From assembly GCA_000934455.1 (NCBI GenBank), contig KN890472.1, forward strand, positions 35,240 to 73,072: a stretch of 37,833 nt of DNA. Reading direction: 5' to 3'. Shown piece by piece: positions 12,301 to 23,246 of the stretch. Made by a program: the position numbers and the translations under genes. Below the pieces are notes generated by a model. That model was not told where the DNA came from and searched no databases. It was given only the letters and a program-made list of their open reading frames with translations. Each line of letters opens with the position of its first letter. Position 1 is the stretch's first letter. The DNA comes from Apostichopus parvimensis. Lineage: Eukaryota; Echinodermata; Holothuroidea; Aspidochirotida; Stichopodidae.

Positions 12301-13034
12301 AATGCAAGCTTTGCGTACCATCTTATTTCATGCTGTTATCTTGCAGCTAAAGAGCACACACTGTTATAATACTAAGCAATTGCTCTCAAATGCATATTTA
12401 AAAACTGCACCATCTCCTATTAAACCTCTACGGAATAAGTATTTCATTCAAATTTAGAGCAATATTGATGTTCAAACATATTAATTTCCAAACGGGCAGA
12501 TTGCCTTGTTTAAGAAGGAACCTTAATTCTGTGATATCTCTCAAATAAAACAAGATCATCCTTAGCTGTTTCTGGAAGTTGATCATAGCAGTTGTATCTT
12601 TCATATACACCAATAATGATTGTGTGGGTTTGTGTCTCCTTTAAACCTTACCAGATTTACCATAGAAGCCTTGGCCCTGATAAGGCTACCCTATTGTGTT
12701 TGTATTTTAAGAATATAAAGCGGCTTCTCCAAGTTTTTAAGCAACTGTTGTAATGTGAATGCAATATAGTTGCTACATAACATGTTCATGAACAATTATT
12801 CGGTGGGAAACATTAGGTGCAAGCACAATTTAATTATTGAATTATGATCATTTATTGATGTCTGTAAAAAAGGTAACTTTCCACTTTTAAGGTCTTCTGT
12901 TGTTTCGAATCAATTCTGTCCATATGACTCACAGATCATTATGGAGCCCAAATATTGAGCATTTGCATCAAGTGAAAGCTAAATGAAAGTAGCATCTGAG
13001 GTAAATCATGTGCATGATATGAAAATGCTCTTAC
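9371..13034. other. Long intron with simple sequence
   Basis: About 3.7 kb without a supportable exon. It contains a TA-rich microsatellite (10307-10323), a palindromic ATATATGATATAT stretch (about 10558-10573) and a nearly pure G tract at 11281-11303. There is also an unusually C-rich stretch at 9625-9680. Short ORFs on both strands (for example 11751-12181) have no recognisable similarity and no coding-like composition. Confidence 0.6.
11281..11303 (+). repeat. G-rich tract
   Basis: Two long G runs separated by an A, followed by AGCGGATGAGG. On the + strand it could form a G-quadruplex; the host gene transcript would carry the C-rich complement. It is the strongest homopurine run in this part of the intron. 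Confidence 0.8.
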
Positions 13035-13055
13035 CAGTTGCTAATGTTGTAGAAA
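13035..13055 (-). CDS. Possible 21-nt Ser/Thr micro-exon
   Basis: Candidate seven-codon exon encoding STTLAT with split codons, after an ATCTCTTCTTGAAG acceptor and before a CTG|GTAAGA donor. It is phase 1-1 and, like the other downstream micro-exons, made of Thr and Ser. An acceptor 14 bases upstream would run into an in-frame stop. The exon is so short that the call rests only on phase, donor strength and composition. Confidence 0.35.
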
Positions 13056-13817
13056 CTTCAAGAAGAGATCTTTTGTACCATTTTTCTAAAATAGAAGCTG
13101 ATTAACACAATAGACCCGTTGAGTAGACAAAAGAGGTATTACAGAGTAAAGCAGTGACACACAGACAAGAGGAGAGACTTTCCTTACACGTTTTGATAGT
13201 CAACATCTTATCTCTGAAGTAATTCTGAAGCATGCTGCACCATAAAGCAAACTACACATTACAAAAGGGGTCAACTGGGTCATCTTAATGATAAATAAAC
13301 ACAAACAGATTCTCATGGTGAACATAATTACACAAATAACTCTGCACATAGATTTGTGTTGCAATATTATAACTCGAGTATGAGAAAGTTTCTATCAATT
13401 CATGGTTAAAAGCATTAATGTAGTGCGAAAAATGATGGTTTACTGTTATGACGTCTAGCTCTTGACGCTAGAGCTCAAGAGGATGAGAATAACTTGCTTT
13501 CTAGTAAAAGCCACTTCAGTTTAAGAAAAGAGAGAATATTTGATGAAGTAGGACATCTATTCAATACTTCTAGTGAAATTGTCAAGAAATTTTGCAAGTC
13601 TTTGCAAAGTAGACGTATGTACTGTATTTGTAACAAAGAGCTCGAGTCTACACTACATCCACAAATTACAGTATAAGTAATGCTTTTCAACTAGTAGCAA
13701 GACACCTACAATAATATTTTTTTTTAAATTTCAGTTAAAACAAAGCCATCATCAGACCATTAATTTCCTAGAAGGTAAGAAGAAATTAAGTAAATAAGAT
13801 TCATAGGACACACTTAC
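13056..13817. other. Intron before the last HYR exon's downstream splice
   Basis: AT-rich intron. It includes a small imperfect hairpin at about 13459-13481 (CTCTTGA and TCAAGAG arms) and overlapping short ORFs on both strands at 13475-13690 that I do not recognise. No mobile element was identified. Confidence 0.5.
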
Positions 13818-14027
13818 CTTTGATTTCAACAGTAACACTACATATATCATTAGTGCTACCACTAAAACAAGAGCAGGTAACTGTGTGAGTTCCAACTGGA
13901 AAGCTTGGTGTTCCACAGGTTACATTCCCTCCTATACAAGTCACATTACTGCCAATGTTAACAGTTGTGAACTCGTTGTCAGGGTCCTTGTAGACTACCA
14001 GAGAGGACGGGCAAGTTATCTGTGGAG
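13818..14027 (-). CDS. HYR domain exon, third in transcript order (70 codons)
   Basis: Phase 1-1 HYR module between a CTATATTTAG acceptor and an AAAG|GTAAGT donor. It reads PQITCPSSLVVYKDPDNEFT, then NVTCGTPSFPVGTHTVTCSC, ending DICSVTVEIK. This is the most canonical HYR of the three: the FPVGTHTVTC motif is typical of the family. It is not part of the block B duplication and is clearly divergent from the other two HYR exons. The final G joins to the short Thr-rich exons further along the transcript. It has at least two N-glycosylation sequons (NVT twice). Confidence 0.95.
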
Positions 14028-14290
14028 CTAAATATAGGAAAACAATCTTATCAGAATATTATTATTCATATCTTCTTGCACGTAAATATTATTTAAGGCT
14101 AAATTACACCATTCATCAAGCAAGTTAACATGACAATTATACATTTACAGAACCGTTAATAAAATAGAAACAAGTAGACAATCTTTTGAGTTGCAGATAT
14201 CATCCCAAAATTGAGTTAAATGGCTACTGTGATGTCATCACTCAGAGGTCATATCTTCGTAAATGCACCCACTAAGTTTGAAGTACATGA

Positions 14291-14374
14291 GCTGTTCCTG
14301 ATCCTGAAAATCAGTTGTTCCTGATCATCAGTTGTTGGAGGAACATCAGTTGCACGAACATCAGTTGTTCCTGA
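14291..14374. repeat. Short degenerate tandem repeat
   Basis: Four to five units of about 17-20 bases built on ATCAGTTGTTCCTGATC, some imperfect (GTTGGAGGAAC, GCACGAAC). The unit contains a TGATCATCA palindrome. It lies in the intron upstream of the HYR exon at 13818-14027 and has no coding role that I can see. Confidence 0.8.
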
Positions 14375-14784
14375 TATCTTGCGTCAGGTTAAAAGTTCCT
14401 TATCTGTACTTTTAAAACACATTAGCTATTGTTGCTAACAATGGAAGCATGTTCACAAGCATGTTAACTGAATATGCAGGAGAATAAGTGCACGTATATA
14501 TGCACAAAGTTGACTTCATCATTACTTGTACATACTGGTGAACACACTGCAAGAAATCATACTGTCAAAAACCTGCATGTGCAGGTGTAAGTGTGTTCTG
14601 GCTTCACCATTTTTTGTCAAGTATAGTATAATGTTATCTCACCTGGTTGTGTCTTGGGGCGTGACGAATAAGATTATCTTAGCACTAATCTATTGAAAAG
14701 TAGCCCTACATAAATCAAATAAAAGTACAATTTCATTTTAGCAGCAACCTATATTGTCGGCTGTATGTCTCTACACTAATGTGT

Positions 14785-15440
14785 AACCAGAATACAAAAT
14801 TGCATTGTGGTTTTGATGATGTAACATGAGCACTTTTCTTCATGAATCTGACATAATGTATAGTGAGGGTGTAGCATACTTGATCTTAGTAATACAGTGA
14901 AAAGCAATGTGATGTGACAAACAAATTCACAATGACACAGGCTCCCCTTAAATAACGATTGACCTCAACAATAGGCTTCTTGTACTAAATGTGATAGATA
15001 CATCAACATACTAAATATGACATCTGTCCTTGTTGAAAGATTGGGTAAAACATGGTCGTTACAATTTGACCCATGGTGAACTCAAACGACCATTGACCTC
15101 TGCCCACAACATTAGGCTTTTTGTACTCAATGTGGTAAAATTCATACCAAATATGCGTTCTGTTCAAGCTTCCTTTGCGATATTATGTATAGGAAGGTGC
15201 CTTAGTGTAGAAAGACAGGTAATAGTGGAGTGAAATAAATGACCCCTCGTGAACCCAAATGACCTTTGACTTCCACCAAAAAGTACAGGCTCCTTATATT
15301 CAATGTGGTTCATATACGTATTAAATAAGAAATCTGCCTAAGCTTACCTTCTTCAGATATCGTGTTTACAAGCTGGACATCACAAACGCAAACACACACA
15401 TGCCATCATGAATGCAAAGGTTACGATTATCATGGAAACC
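14785..15440. repeat. Dispersed repeat family C, copy 2
   Basis: Corresponds to 4225-5110: it shares GCATTGTGGTTTTGATGA, GTGATGTGACAAACAA and GAAAGACAGGTAA. It ends with ACAAGCTGGACATCACAAAC and CATGCCATCATGAATGCAAA, as in copy 1. It contains one AAATGACCTTTGACTTCC unit. A 67-residue + strand ORF (15030-15233) lies inside the repeat and is not considered a gene. Confidence 0.8.
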
Positions 15441-16522
15441 AATACCAGTTCAACAAAGTATACAGTGAACATGTACAATATTGCGAATATATAAAAGGGG
15501 ACATGTCTACAATTTGATTTCCATTAACTACTTTGACATGTTTTGTTCATCAATATGATGTAGATGATGAAAGTCCCATTTCATAAATGGAAAAAGCTTC
15601 AGTGACAGTCTTTTAATAATTTTAAAGATGTTTGCAATACCAAAATCAGGTTGCTGCTATAGTGACCTTTGACATATGAACAAGATTCATCATGCATGGT
15701 GACTCAAAATCCCCTGCTCAAGAACATATTCACAAGTTTGAAGTCCATCAGCCTTACTGTTTAGTGGTAGTTCACAAAACATTTTCTTTGGCCAAATCTG
15801 TCACTTTGATCTCCTTTGATCATGTGATATATGGTTTTATTACATCAATTACTTTATATCTTATTTAGAATTGAGGGTTTTTGCCAGTTTGTAATTTTGG
15901 TATGTTTGTGATGGCCATAATACTGACTTTTTATTTCCTATTTGACGTCTGGCCTCATAATTCAAGGAGGCATTATGTGCAGGCATATACCCACCCAGTT
16001 GAAGTACATCAAGTTTATGGTTTTGGAGATAGTTTGTGCAACACTTTTTTGCACAAATTTGGCAAAAGTTGAACTTTTACCTACCTTCCATCATGTGACC
16101 TTTAGTGTTTTACATCATTATTGCATTGATAACACATATATATGCATCCTCACAACATTCACTAAGGGGGAGGGGGAGGGGTAGAAGTACAGTACAATAT
16201 CTCATCATATCTCTTTGCTCTTATGAAATGGGTACTAATATAGAGATTCTCAAATTGAAGTGTGGCATTATATATTAGTGTCTTCATTTTGTCATTTATT
16301 TTTCAATTGTGAATCCTCTGTTGGGATGTTAAGTTGATGTACTGGATCATAAATGTCAAATTGGGCTACAGTAGTACATACAGCATTTAATTAATTTTGA
16401 ATTTAAAGATAAGGTTAATTTATGGCAATGATTCCAAGGTTTAAGATTAAAGTTCCTTCACAGTGTTCATTGTTAAGCATCATAAGTGTAATGTAACCCA
16501 CTGTGGCTCCACATAGCATAAA

Positions 16523-16567
16523 TTAGGGGATCATCAGGCACATTGTGTTAGGGGATCATCAGGTACA
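16523..16567. repeat. 25-bp tandem duplication
   Basis: Two successive units starting TTAGGGGATCATCAGG. The paralogous site near 21700 has only one unit, so this small duplication arose after the block B duplication. Confidence 0.8.
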
Positions 16568-17389
16568 ATAATGATAAACTGTCATTTTGCAGCATTCCCT
16601 TGGTTTCAACTTATCAATTCTTTACTACTGCCATTCCTCCATTGGAATGTCAAGTAGGCCTATTATACTTCTTAGATTTTTCTCCATTAAAATGTGAATT
16701 TACATGGTTCAGTATTGCTTTCTCTTTAACAAAAGTGTTTTGATGCCATGGCAACATCTCCTCCGTCTGATGATTTTTTTCTATAAATCTGATACTTAAA
16801 AGAACCCCCTGATCATCTGTGCAATACAGTATATGTGCTAAAAGGTTTGGGCAATCATTCCTCCTTCCTATCAGCCCTTTTCCCAAATAAACATTTTTTT
16901 CATATCACTTCCCATTCCAAGTATATCTTCTATTTGTTCACATAATGTATCATTACAGCCTCTCACGGAAAAGCCATTGAAGAAGCCCCAAATAATTTCC
17001 ATTGACAAAAGAAAAAGGGCACAAACTGGAAGCACAAAAGATTTACTACCAATGCTGATGAGTTAAAGAAGAGTTACAAAAGCAATATTGGAGCTGATAT
17101 ACCACCCTGATGCAGCTCTTAAAGTCACCATGGCCATTGGAATAAATTTGGGCAATTTAAATGTTTTTTTATACCAAACATCTGACATTTCCCACCATTG
17201 AGATATCATGTCCAATAACACACACTCTTACACATGCTTACTTGACTACATGGCTGAACAAAACATTGTCAATACAGGTTACAAGTTTATCTTCTTTGAG
17301 ATACAGTTAGTGAATCTGTATTGTTGACATTAGTAATTTAGTATGTACAATTTAAGCCAATACTCAACATCATTTGTAGATGAATTATA

Positions 17390-17423
17390 ATAAAATAAAA
17401 CTGTTAGCAAACTGCTTATCCAC
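17390..17423. mobile_element. 34-bp truncated retroelement fragment with 13-bp target duplication
   Basis: The insert starts ATAAAATAAAACTG and ends CTTATCCAC. It is flanked by direct repeats TAGATGAATTATA at 17377-17389 and 17424-17436. The paralogous position near 22720 has a single AGATAAATTATA and no insert, so this is a true insertion. The sequence is the reverse complement of the end of the insert at 22402-22530 (about 22494-22528). It is therefore a severely shortened second copy of the same element in the opposite orientation. Confidence 0.85.
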
Positions 17424-17905
17424 TAGATGAATTATAGTGATTTCTTCACATTGAGGACTAGGTTCCTTACATCAAGTTCAATTATGATTAATGACAAATT
17501 CTTTAAATTCCCATAGAAAGTCCTTATAATGCTCAAGAAATAGACGCTGCAATACTTTATGTTACAGAAGCAGCAACCCCTTAGAACTAATGGACAATCT
17601 TAACTTAGGTTACTTAAGTCTGTTCAAATATATGGTCAGTTGTGCCAGCCTTTAAGGTATGCACATTCTCACATGATACACTATTACAGCCTGAGCAGAG
17701 GCACTGTCTTTTATATATAATGCTCATAGACTGATTTGGCACATAGTGCTTACATTTCAGCACATAAATATAGATATAACTGAGATAACAAGTCAAACCT
17801 TTCATTAACCTATAAGTACACTTACATTCCACATCTACTGTAGGTGTCCCCAATGCCCACTGTGGCCCATTGTCCTATTAACATTCCATTTATATCCATC
17901 TTAAC

Positions 17906-18253
17906 AAGGGCATAGGAACCGAGGGGGCTGCGGGGGCGCTAGCCCCCCAGTGAAAAATATGGTGGGGCGGAAGTATCATTCCGCCCCCCCGCTCCGCAAG
18001 TCAGAAAACCCTTTTTTCATTTCCAAATGAGAAAAAAATCTCATTTGGAGCACCAAATTGCATCTAAGGCCAGGTGAAAATGCAAAATTATTTACAAAAT
18101 GGAGTGGCCGGGTGTTGAAGTGTGCTATATTGCACCAAATTGCATCTGAGGCCACCTGGAAATGCAAAAAAATTCCCCTTAGACCCCTCCTCCAGGCCGG
18201 CCATCAGTCTTCAGCCCCCCCCCCCCACTCAAAAGTACCTTCCTACGCCACTG
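17906..18253. mobile_element. Non-autonomous hAT-like MITE, 348 bp, with target duplication
   Basis: Flanked by CATCTTAAC at 17897-17905 and 18254-18262. The paralogous empty site at 23176-23184 has one CATCTGAAC. The ends are imperfect inverted repeats: AAGGGCATAGGAAC on the left, against CAGTGGCGTAGGAA as the reverse complement of the right end. The 8-9 bp duplication and CAG-type end suggest a hAT superfamily element; the family is inferred. The interior has C- and G-rich subterminal runs and two copies of a CACCAAATTGCATCT unit (near 18050 and 18134). It has no transposase. Confidence 0.85.
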
Positions 18254-18326
18254 CATCTTAACACAAAACAAACAATTATAATTTAATAAGATGTATATAT
18301 ATGAGAGGAATGTTGTATATTCTTAC

Positions 18327-18548
18327 CCACAGCAACACTGAAGGCACAGACATCTGTTGCCATACCACTGTCTACGCAGACGCATTGAACAGTAGTAGTT
18401 CCTGCTTGGAAGTTGCTCCCAGCCAGGGGGTCGCAAGTGACATTTAGATCACCATCTTCAGCATCATTACAACTTGGGGTTGTTGTAAAACTGTTGACAG
18501 TACCAACTGGACAACCAGACAGCATAGGTGCCATGTTTACAACAGGTG
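18327..18548 (-). CDS. HYR domain exon, second in transcript order (74 codons)
   Basis: Phase 1-1 single-exon HYR module with the same acceptor (TCTACATCTAG) and donor (GTGG|GTAAGA) as its paralogue at 23247-23465. It begins PVVNMAPMLSGCPVGTVNSF, contains NVTCDPLAGSNFQAGTTTVQ and ends VCAFSVAV. The six-Cys pattern and GTTTVQC core are intact. Compared with the paralogue it differs by about 46 substitutions in about 213 aligned bases plus several 3-base indels (hand count), yet has no frameshift or stop. Both copies therefore look functional. The ORF runs into the intron on both sides; borders were set by the splice sites. Confidence 0.92.
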
Positions 18549-19440
18549 CTAGATGTAGACAAAGAAAACCATAACTTATCAAAATTATTAAAAGTGTAAT
18601 CATTTGCAACTTAATAATCAAAAGTCATCTCTCCTTAGGAACGACACTTTTATATAGACCACACTACACTGTGATTAATAACTATAAGACTGAGGCAAGC
18701 TGTTTTAAGTCATTTTTCTTCTTTTGTGTTTGGATGGAATTGTAAAGTGTCCTATCTGGTAGAAGATCCCTTGAAGTAATTCTTTATTTGAGAAAGAAGT
18801 GAAGTTTAATACTGAGCAGTGGGTTCTCTGTTGGAATATGAAGTATATATACAGAGACAGTTTCTCCAGCAAAATGTTGCATTCATGAGTACAGAAAGTA
18901 GTGACATTAAAAATGTGGCAGCCTTGCTCTTTTGGAATGGATAGTTACATAACGATTCTCAAATTGAAGAGTGACATCATATATCAATGTCTTCATTTTG
19001 TAGTTTATTTTGCAATGGTGAATCCTCTGTTGGGATGTCAAGTTCATGTACCCGATCGTCCATGTGAAAATGGACTACAGCAGTACACACAGCTTTTAAC
19101 TTGAATTAAAAGATAAGCCTAATGTACGGCAATCATTCCAAGGTTTAAGCTTCAGGTTGCATCAGCCATAGCAACATTTCCTCTGTCTGGTGAACAAATT
19201 TTCTATCAATCTGATAAGTAATGAGAACTCCCTGATGATCTGAGCAATATATGTGCTAAAAAGGTTTGGGCAATCATTCCCTCTTTCTATCACTTCTTTT
19301 CGCAGAATGAACAACATTTCATGATTCCTTCCAATTCCCAGTATATCTTTAGAGTGAACACAATATACCGTAAATAGCCTTTTCATGGAAGAGGCCCAAC
19401 AACATTGTAACATTGAAGCAGATCTGGCTAGAACAAGAGC

Positions 19441-20744
19441 TAAGTCTTGGCAAATTTTCCATTTTCATTACACTACACTTGTTTCACCAGAAATAGCTCT
19501 TTATATAAACTAACTGTCCTGAACCACTATTTGATGTACAACTACACTATAGCATTACTAACACAGGTTGTGTTTACAATGTCTTCAATATTTGAAATCT
19601 TTACCTTTAATACAAATCTGAGGCTCCTGACACACTCCTATACCACCTCCAAGTCTGGGTGCCAATGTAAGCAAGTCATGCAACATACAACCTTTTATAT
19701 ATAATCTAACATATACGTAAGCATGTTGCATCTATCACACTGCACGACTTTTGAGAAGGCAACAAAATACCCATTTAAGAGTATAAGCATGCCTTAGACA
19801 AGATTTGAAACTAGGTTATGTTGTTCTTTGTTAAAGTTGAGTGTATAACATTTTGTTAACTAGTTACATGGCCCTACTTGAGAAAGAAGGACTCAACATT
19901 ATACCTGGGACTTGGATACCCAGAAATCATACTTGTATTCTAATTGGATACCAAGGAGTCTATCCTCCACTTTGTTAGTTTGATTTTATCATATTTTTTA
20001 CCCAACCCAGGCATTGTAGAAAGCCCAGGGAAGGTCCTTCACTGCTTTCACCTTGATGCTTTTCAATCATCAAGGATGAACCAGTTGCCTTGGTAACAAA
20101 GAACCACAATATTTTTTATCATGTTTCTTAATCATTGCTTCTTTCCCTGGGGTAAGTCTACAAACTTTGAACAAAACCCAGGTACTGATGACATTGGTGG
20201 ACTAGAATGTGAATGTATGCATCATCCAGGTTGCCTGCTTATCGCCTCAGAAACATTATTATTAGAGCTAGTGTTTTCATGTTCAATGTTCAATGTTGAA
20301 CTTCTTGTTGAGGGGTTTTAGATCTAGGATTGGCAGTCATGATCCAGCTACTTTCTGGTTACAAAGTAAGAATAACAAAATAATAACAAGCAACGTCCCC
20401 CATGTAGCCTTCCACATTTTGTTTGGTCGAATCTGTACAATGTTCTACTATTTGACGCATCCAATATTTTCGTCACAGGAATTGTTAAAAAAATTGTGTC
20501 ATAAAAACTTTTCTTATTTGTCAGGAAAGTTTATTATTTCACTCAAAATGTTTGTTTACCAACGTTTTCTATCTACAATACATCAATTAGAACATGTGGC
20601 AGGCATGAAACAACATATTATAATTTTCGATAAAATATACTGTATAGGCCACGTACTACTCCCATTATAGGTAAAATTGCTATATATATTTCAGTTTCCC
20701 ATGTAATTATGTAATTCCTATCTGCCTTTTTGATCATTTTGATA
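19441..20744. other. Spacer between block B copies
   Basis: About 1.3 kb separating the block B copies in the HYR intron. A 125-codon open frame on the + strand (20293-20670) is the longest ORF of the window. It is Phe/Ile/Lys/His-rich, has no domain I recognise and overlaps another frame, so I do not call it a gene. No repeat ends were seen. Confidence 0.5.
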
Positions 20745-22401
20745 TGTGGTTTTATTACATTAATTACTTTGATATTAACCTCTGGACTTTTATATCTTAT
20801 ATTGATTTGAGGGTTTCTGCCAGTTTGTTATTTTGGTATGTTTGTGATGGCCATAATACTGACTTTTTATTTCCTATTTGACCTCTGAACTCATAAGTCA
20901 AGAAGGCATTGTGTCCAAGCATACTGTATACCCACCCAGTTTGACTTACATCAAGTTTATGGTTTTGGAGTATTTTGTGCAACACTCTTTTGCACGAATT
21001 TGGCCATAGTGGAACTTTGACCTCCCTTTCATCATGTGACCTTCAGTGTTTGACATATTTATTGCATTGATAACTAGCAAAGATTGATAACCCATAGGGG
21101 TATGTGGGTTTTTATAATATTGTATGTATTAATGGTATTCATGTAATGGCTAACAGGCTGATTTTTTTTGGCTATTTGACCTTTAAACTCTACCCTCTAT
21201 ACACTGTGATGTCAAAGTCAGGGAGGCACTACATCGTATACCCATGCAAATACCCACCAAGATTGAATTAGTCGGCATTACAGTTTCGGAGCAGTTTTTG
21301 ACACATTTTCTTGTTCACCAACACACACGCACCCTCACATTGATGGGGAAGGGGTGGGGGGTGAAGAAGTAGAATTCTCATCAATACCTTGTTGCAAAGA
21401 GCATGCTCTTCTGACATGGGTAGTAATATAGAGATTCTCAAATTGAAGTGTGGCATTATATATCAGTGTCTTCATCCTTTTGTTTATGTTGCAATGGTGA
21501 ACCCTCTGTTGTTATGTTAACTTCATGTACCCGATCCTAAATGTGAAATTGGGCTACAGTAATACATATAGTTTTTAATTTTGAATTAATTAGGCTTACG
21601 GTATGGCAATGATACAAAGCTTCAAGTTCCTTCAAAGTGTTCTTTGTAAAGCACTACTGTATAAGTGTCATGTAAACCACTATAGCTCCACATAGCATAA
21701 ATTAGAGGATCAGGCACATTGTATTACCACAATACTGAGAAACTGTCATTTTACAGCATTCCCTTGATTTCAATTATTAGTTCTTTACTACTGCCATTCT
21801 TCCATTGGAATGTCAAGTAGGCCTATTATACTTCTTACATTTGTCTCCATTAAAATGTGAATTAACATGGTTTATTGCCTTCTCTTTAACAAAAGCAGTT
21901 TGATGCCATGGCAACATTTCCTCCGTCTGGTGAACAAATTTTCTATAAATCTGATACTTAAGAAGAACTCCCTGATGATCTGTGCTTAAAGGTTTGGGCA
22001 ATCATTCCTTCTTCCTATCACCCCTTTTCCCCAAAATGAACATTTTTTCATATCACTTCCCATTCCCAGTATATCTTCTATCTGTTCACAAAATGTAACA
22101 GCCTCTCAATGGAAAAGTTGAAGAAGCCCCAAAATAATTGCATTAAAGCAGATCTGGCTAGTACAAGAGTTTAAGTCTTGGCAAATTTCCATTGACAAAA
22201 AAAAAGTAGTATAAAATAGAACGACCAAAGATTTGCTACCATTGCTGAAGAGTTACAGAGGAATTACAAAAGCAATATTGGAGCTGATAAACCTCCCTGA
22301 GGCAGCTCTGAAAGTCGCCATGGCCATTGGAATAAATTTGGTCAATATCAATGTTTTTCTATACCAAACATGTGACATTTCCTACCATTGAGATATCATG
22401 T

Positions 22402-22530
22402 GTAAAAGTAAGTTGGCCTGACGTTTCGATCCTAGCAGGATCTTCTTCAGAGGCCAACTTACTTTGACACATTCTATTTACAAAGGCTCTCTAGTGGATA
22501 AGCAGTTTGCTAACAGTTTTATTTTATTTT
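22402..22530. mobile_element. 129-bp retroelement insert with perfect 15-bp-arm hairpin and 15-bp target duplication
   Basis: Flanked by ATTGAGATATCATGT at 22387-22401 and 22531-22545. The paralogue at 17197-17211 is the empty site. The right end is a TTTTATTTTATTTT tail, suggesting insertion by target-primed reverse transcription. At the left, arms 22405-22419 and 22451-22465 are perfectly complementary. On the minus strand the 31-nt interior has the order CTGAAGA, A, GATCC-TGCTA-GGATC, GAAAC, GTC, close to a hammerhead ribozyme core. Penelope-like elements are known to carry such ribozymes, so that is the favoured class. No coding part is present. Confidence 0.75.
22405..22465 (-). ncRNA. 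Hammerhead-ribozyme-like motif (type I arrangement)
   Basis: Minus-strand RNA would have stem I from 15-bp arms, core CUGAAGA (22450-22444), a 5-bp stem II GAUCC/GGAUC with loop UGCUA, and then GAAA (22427-22424). Next is a minimal stem III around CG and a GUC cleavage triplet (22422-22420). One extra A (22443) between the CUGANGA box and stem II departs from the consensus. It lies in sense orientation within the HYR-gene intron. Activity is not shown. Confidence 0.5.
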
Positions 22531-23246
22531 ATTGAGATATCATGTCCAATAAAACACTCTTAAACATGCAAACTTGACAACATGGCTAAGTAAAACAATT
22601 GTCAATACAGGTTACAAGTTTATGTTATTTGATATACAGTTATGTGAATCTGTATTGTTGACATTAATAATTTAGAATGTGCAACTTAAGCCAATCTTCA
22701 ACTTCCACATCATCATTTGCAGATAAATTATAGTAATTCTTCACATTTGAACACTAGGTTCCTTACATCAAGTTCAATTATGATTAATGACAAATTCTTA
22801 AAAATTCCCAGTGATAGTCCTTATAATGCTCAAGAAATAGAAGCTGCAATACTTCATGTTAAAGAAGCAGCAACCTCCTAGAACTAATGGAATGATCTTA
22901 ACTTAGGTTACTTTAGTCTATTCAAATATGTGGTCAGTTGTGCCAGCCTTTCAGGTATGCACATTCTCACATGATTTACCAATACAGCCCGAGCAGAGGC
23001 ACTTGCTTTAATATGTAATGCTCATAGAATGATTCAGCTCATAAATATAGATATAGCTGAGATTGACAAGTCAAACCTTTCATTAAATCTATAAGTACAG
23101 TAACATTCCACATCTACTGTAGGTGTCCCCCATGCCCACTGTGGCCCATTGTTCTATTTACATTCCATTTATATCCATCTGAACACAAAACAAACAATTA
23201 TAATTCAAGGAGATGTATATATGAGAGAAATGTTGTATATTCTTAC

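Larger units (their letters stand above)
15840..19440. repeat. Tandem duplication block B, copy 1 (carries HYR exon 18327-18548)
   Basis: Collinear with 20745-24660 at an offset of about 4.9-5.2 kb. Shared landmarks include TTTGTGATGGCCATAATACT (15889 and 20839), the HYR exon and its intron flanks, and GCAGATCTGGCTAG (near 19418 and 24590). Insertions unique to this copy are the MITE at 17906-18253 and the 34-bp fragment at 17390-17423. Within the block a sub-repeat beginning ATTCTCAAATTGAAG occurs twice (16242 and 18954). Confidence 0.88.

Noticed and set aside
12641..12658. Six-codon open stretch (FYGKS) before a GTAAGG donor
   Set aside because: Weak acceptor, not Thr-rich, and no paralogue to support it.
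14618..14645. GTGAGA donor after an AAGACACAACCAG stretch on the minus strand
   Set aside because: No AG acceptor gives an open phase 1 exon; the frame hits TAA a few codons upstream.
17976..18261. ORFs on both strands around 18.1 kb
   Set aside because: They lie inside the MITE at 17906-18253 and reflect its internal repeats.
20293..20670. 125-codon ORF on the + strand
   Set aside because: No recognisable domain, AT-driven composition, no splice or promoter context. The length is within chance in AT-rich DNA with few stops in one frame.
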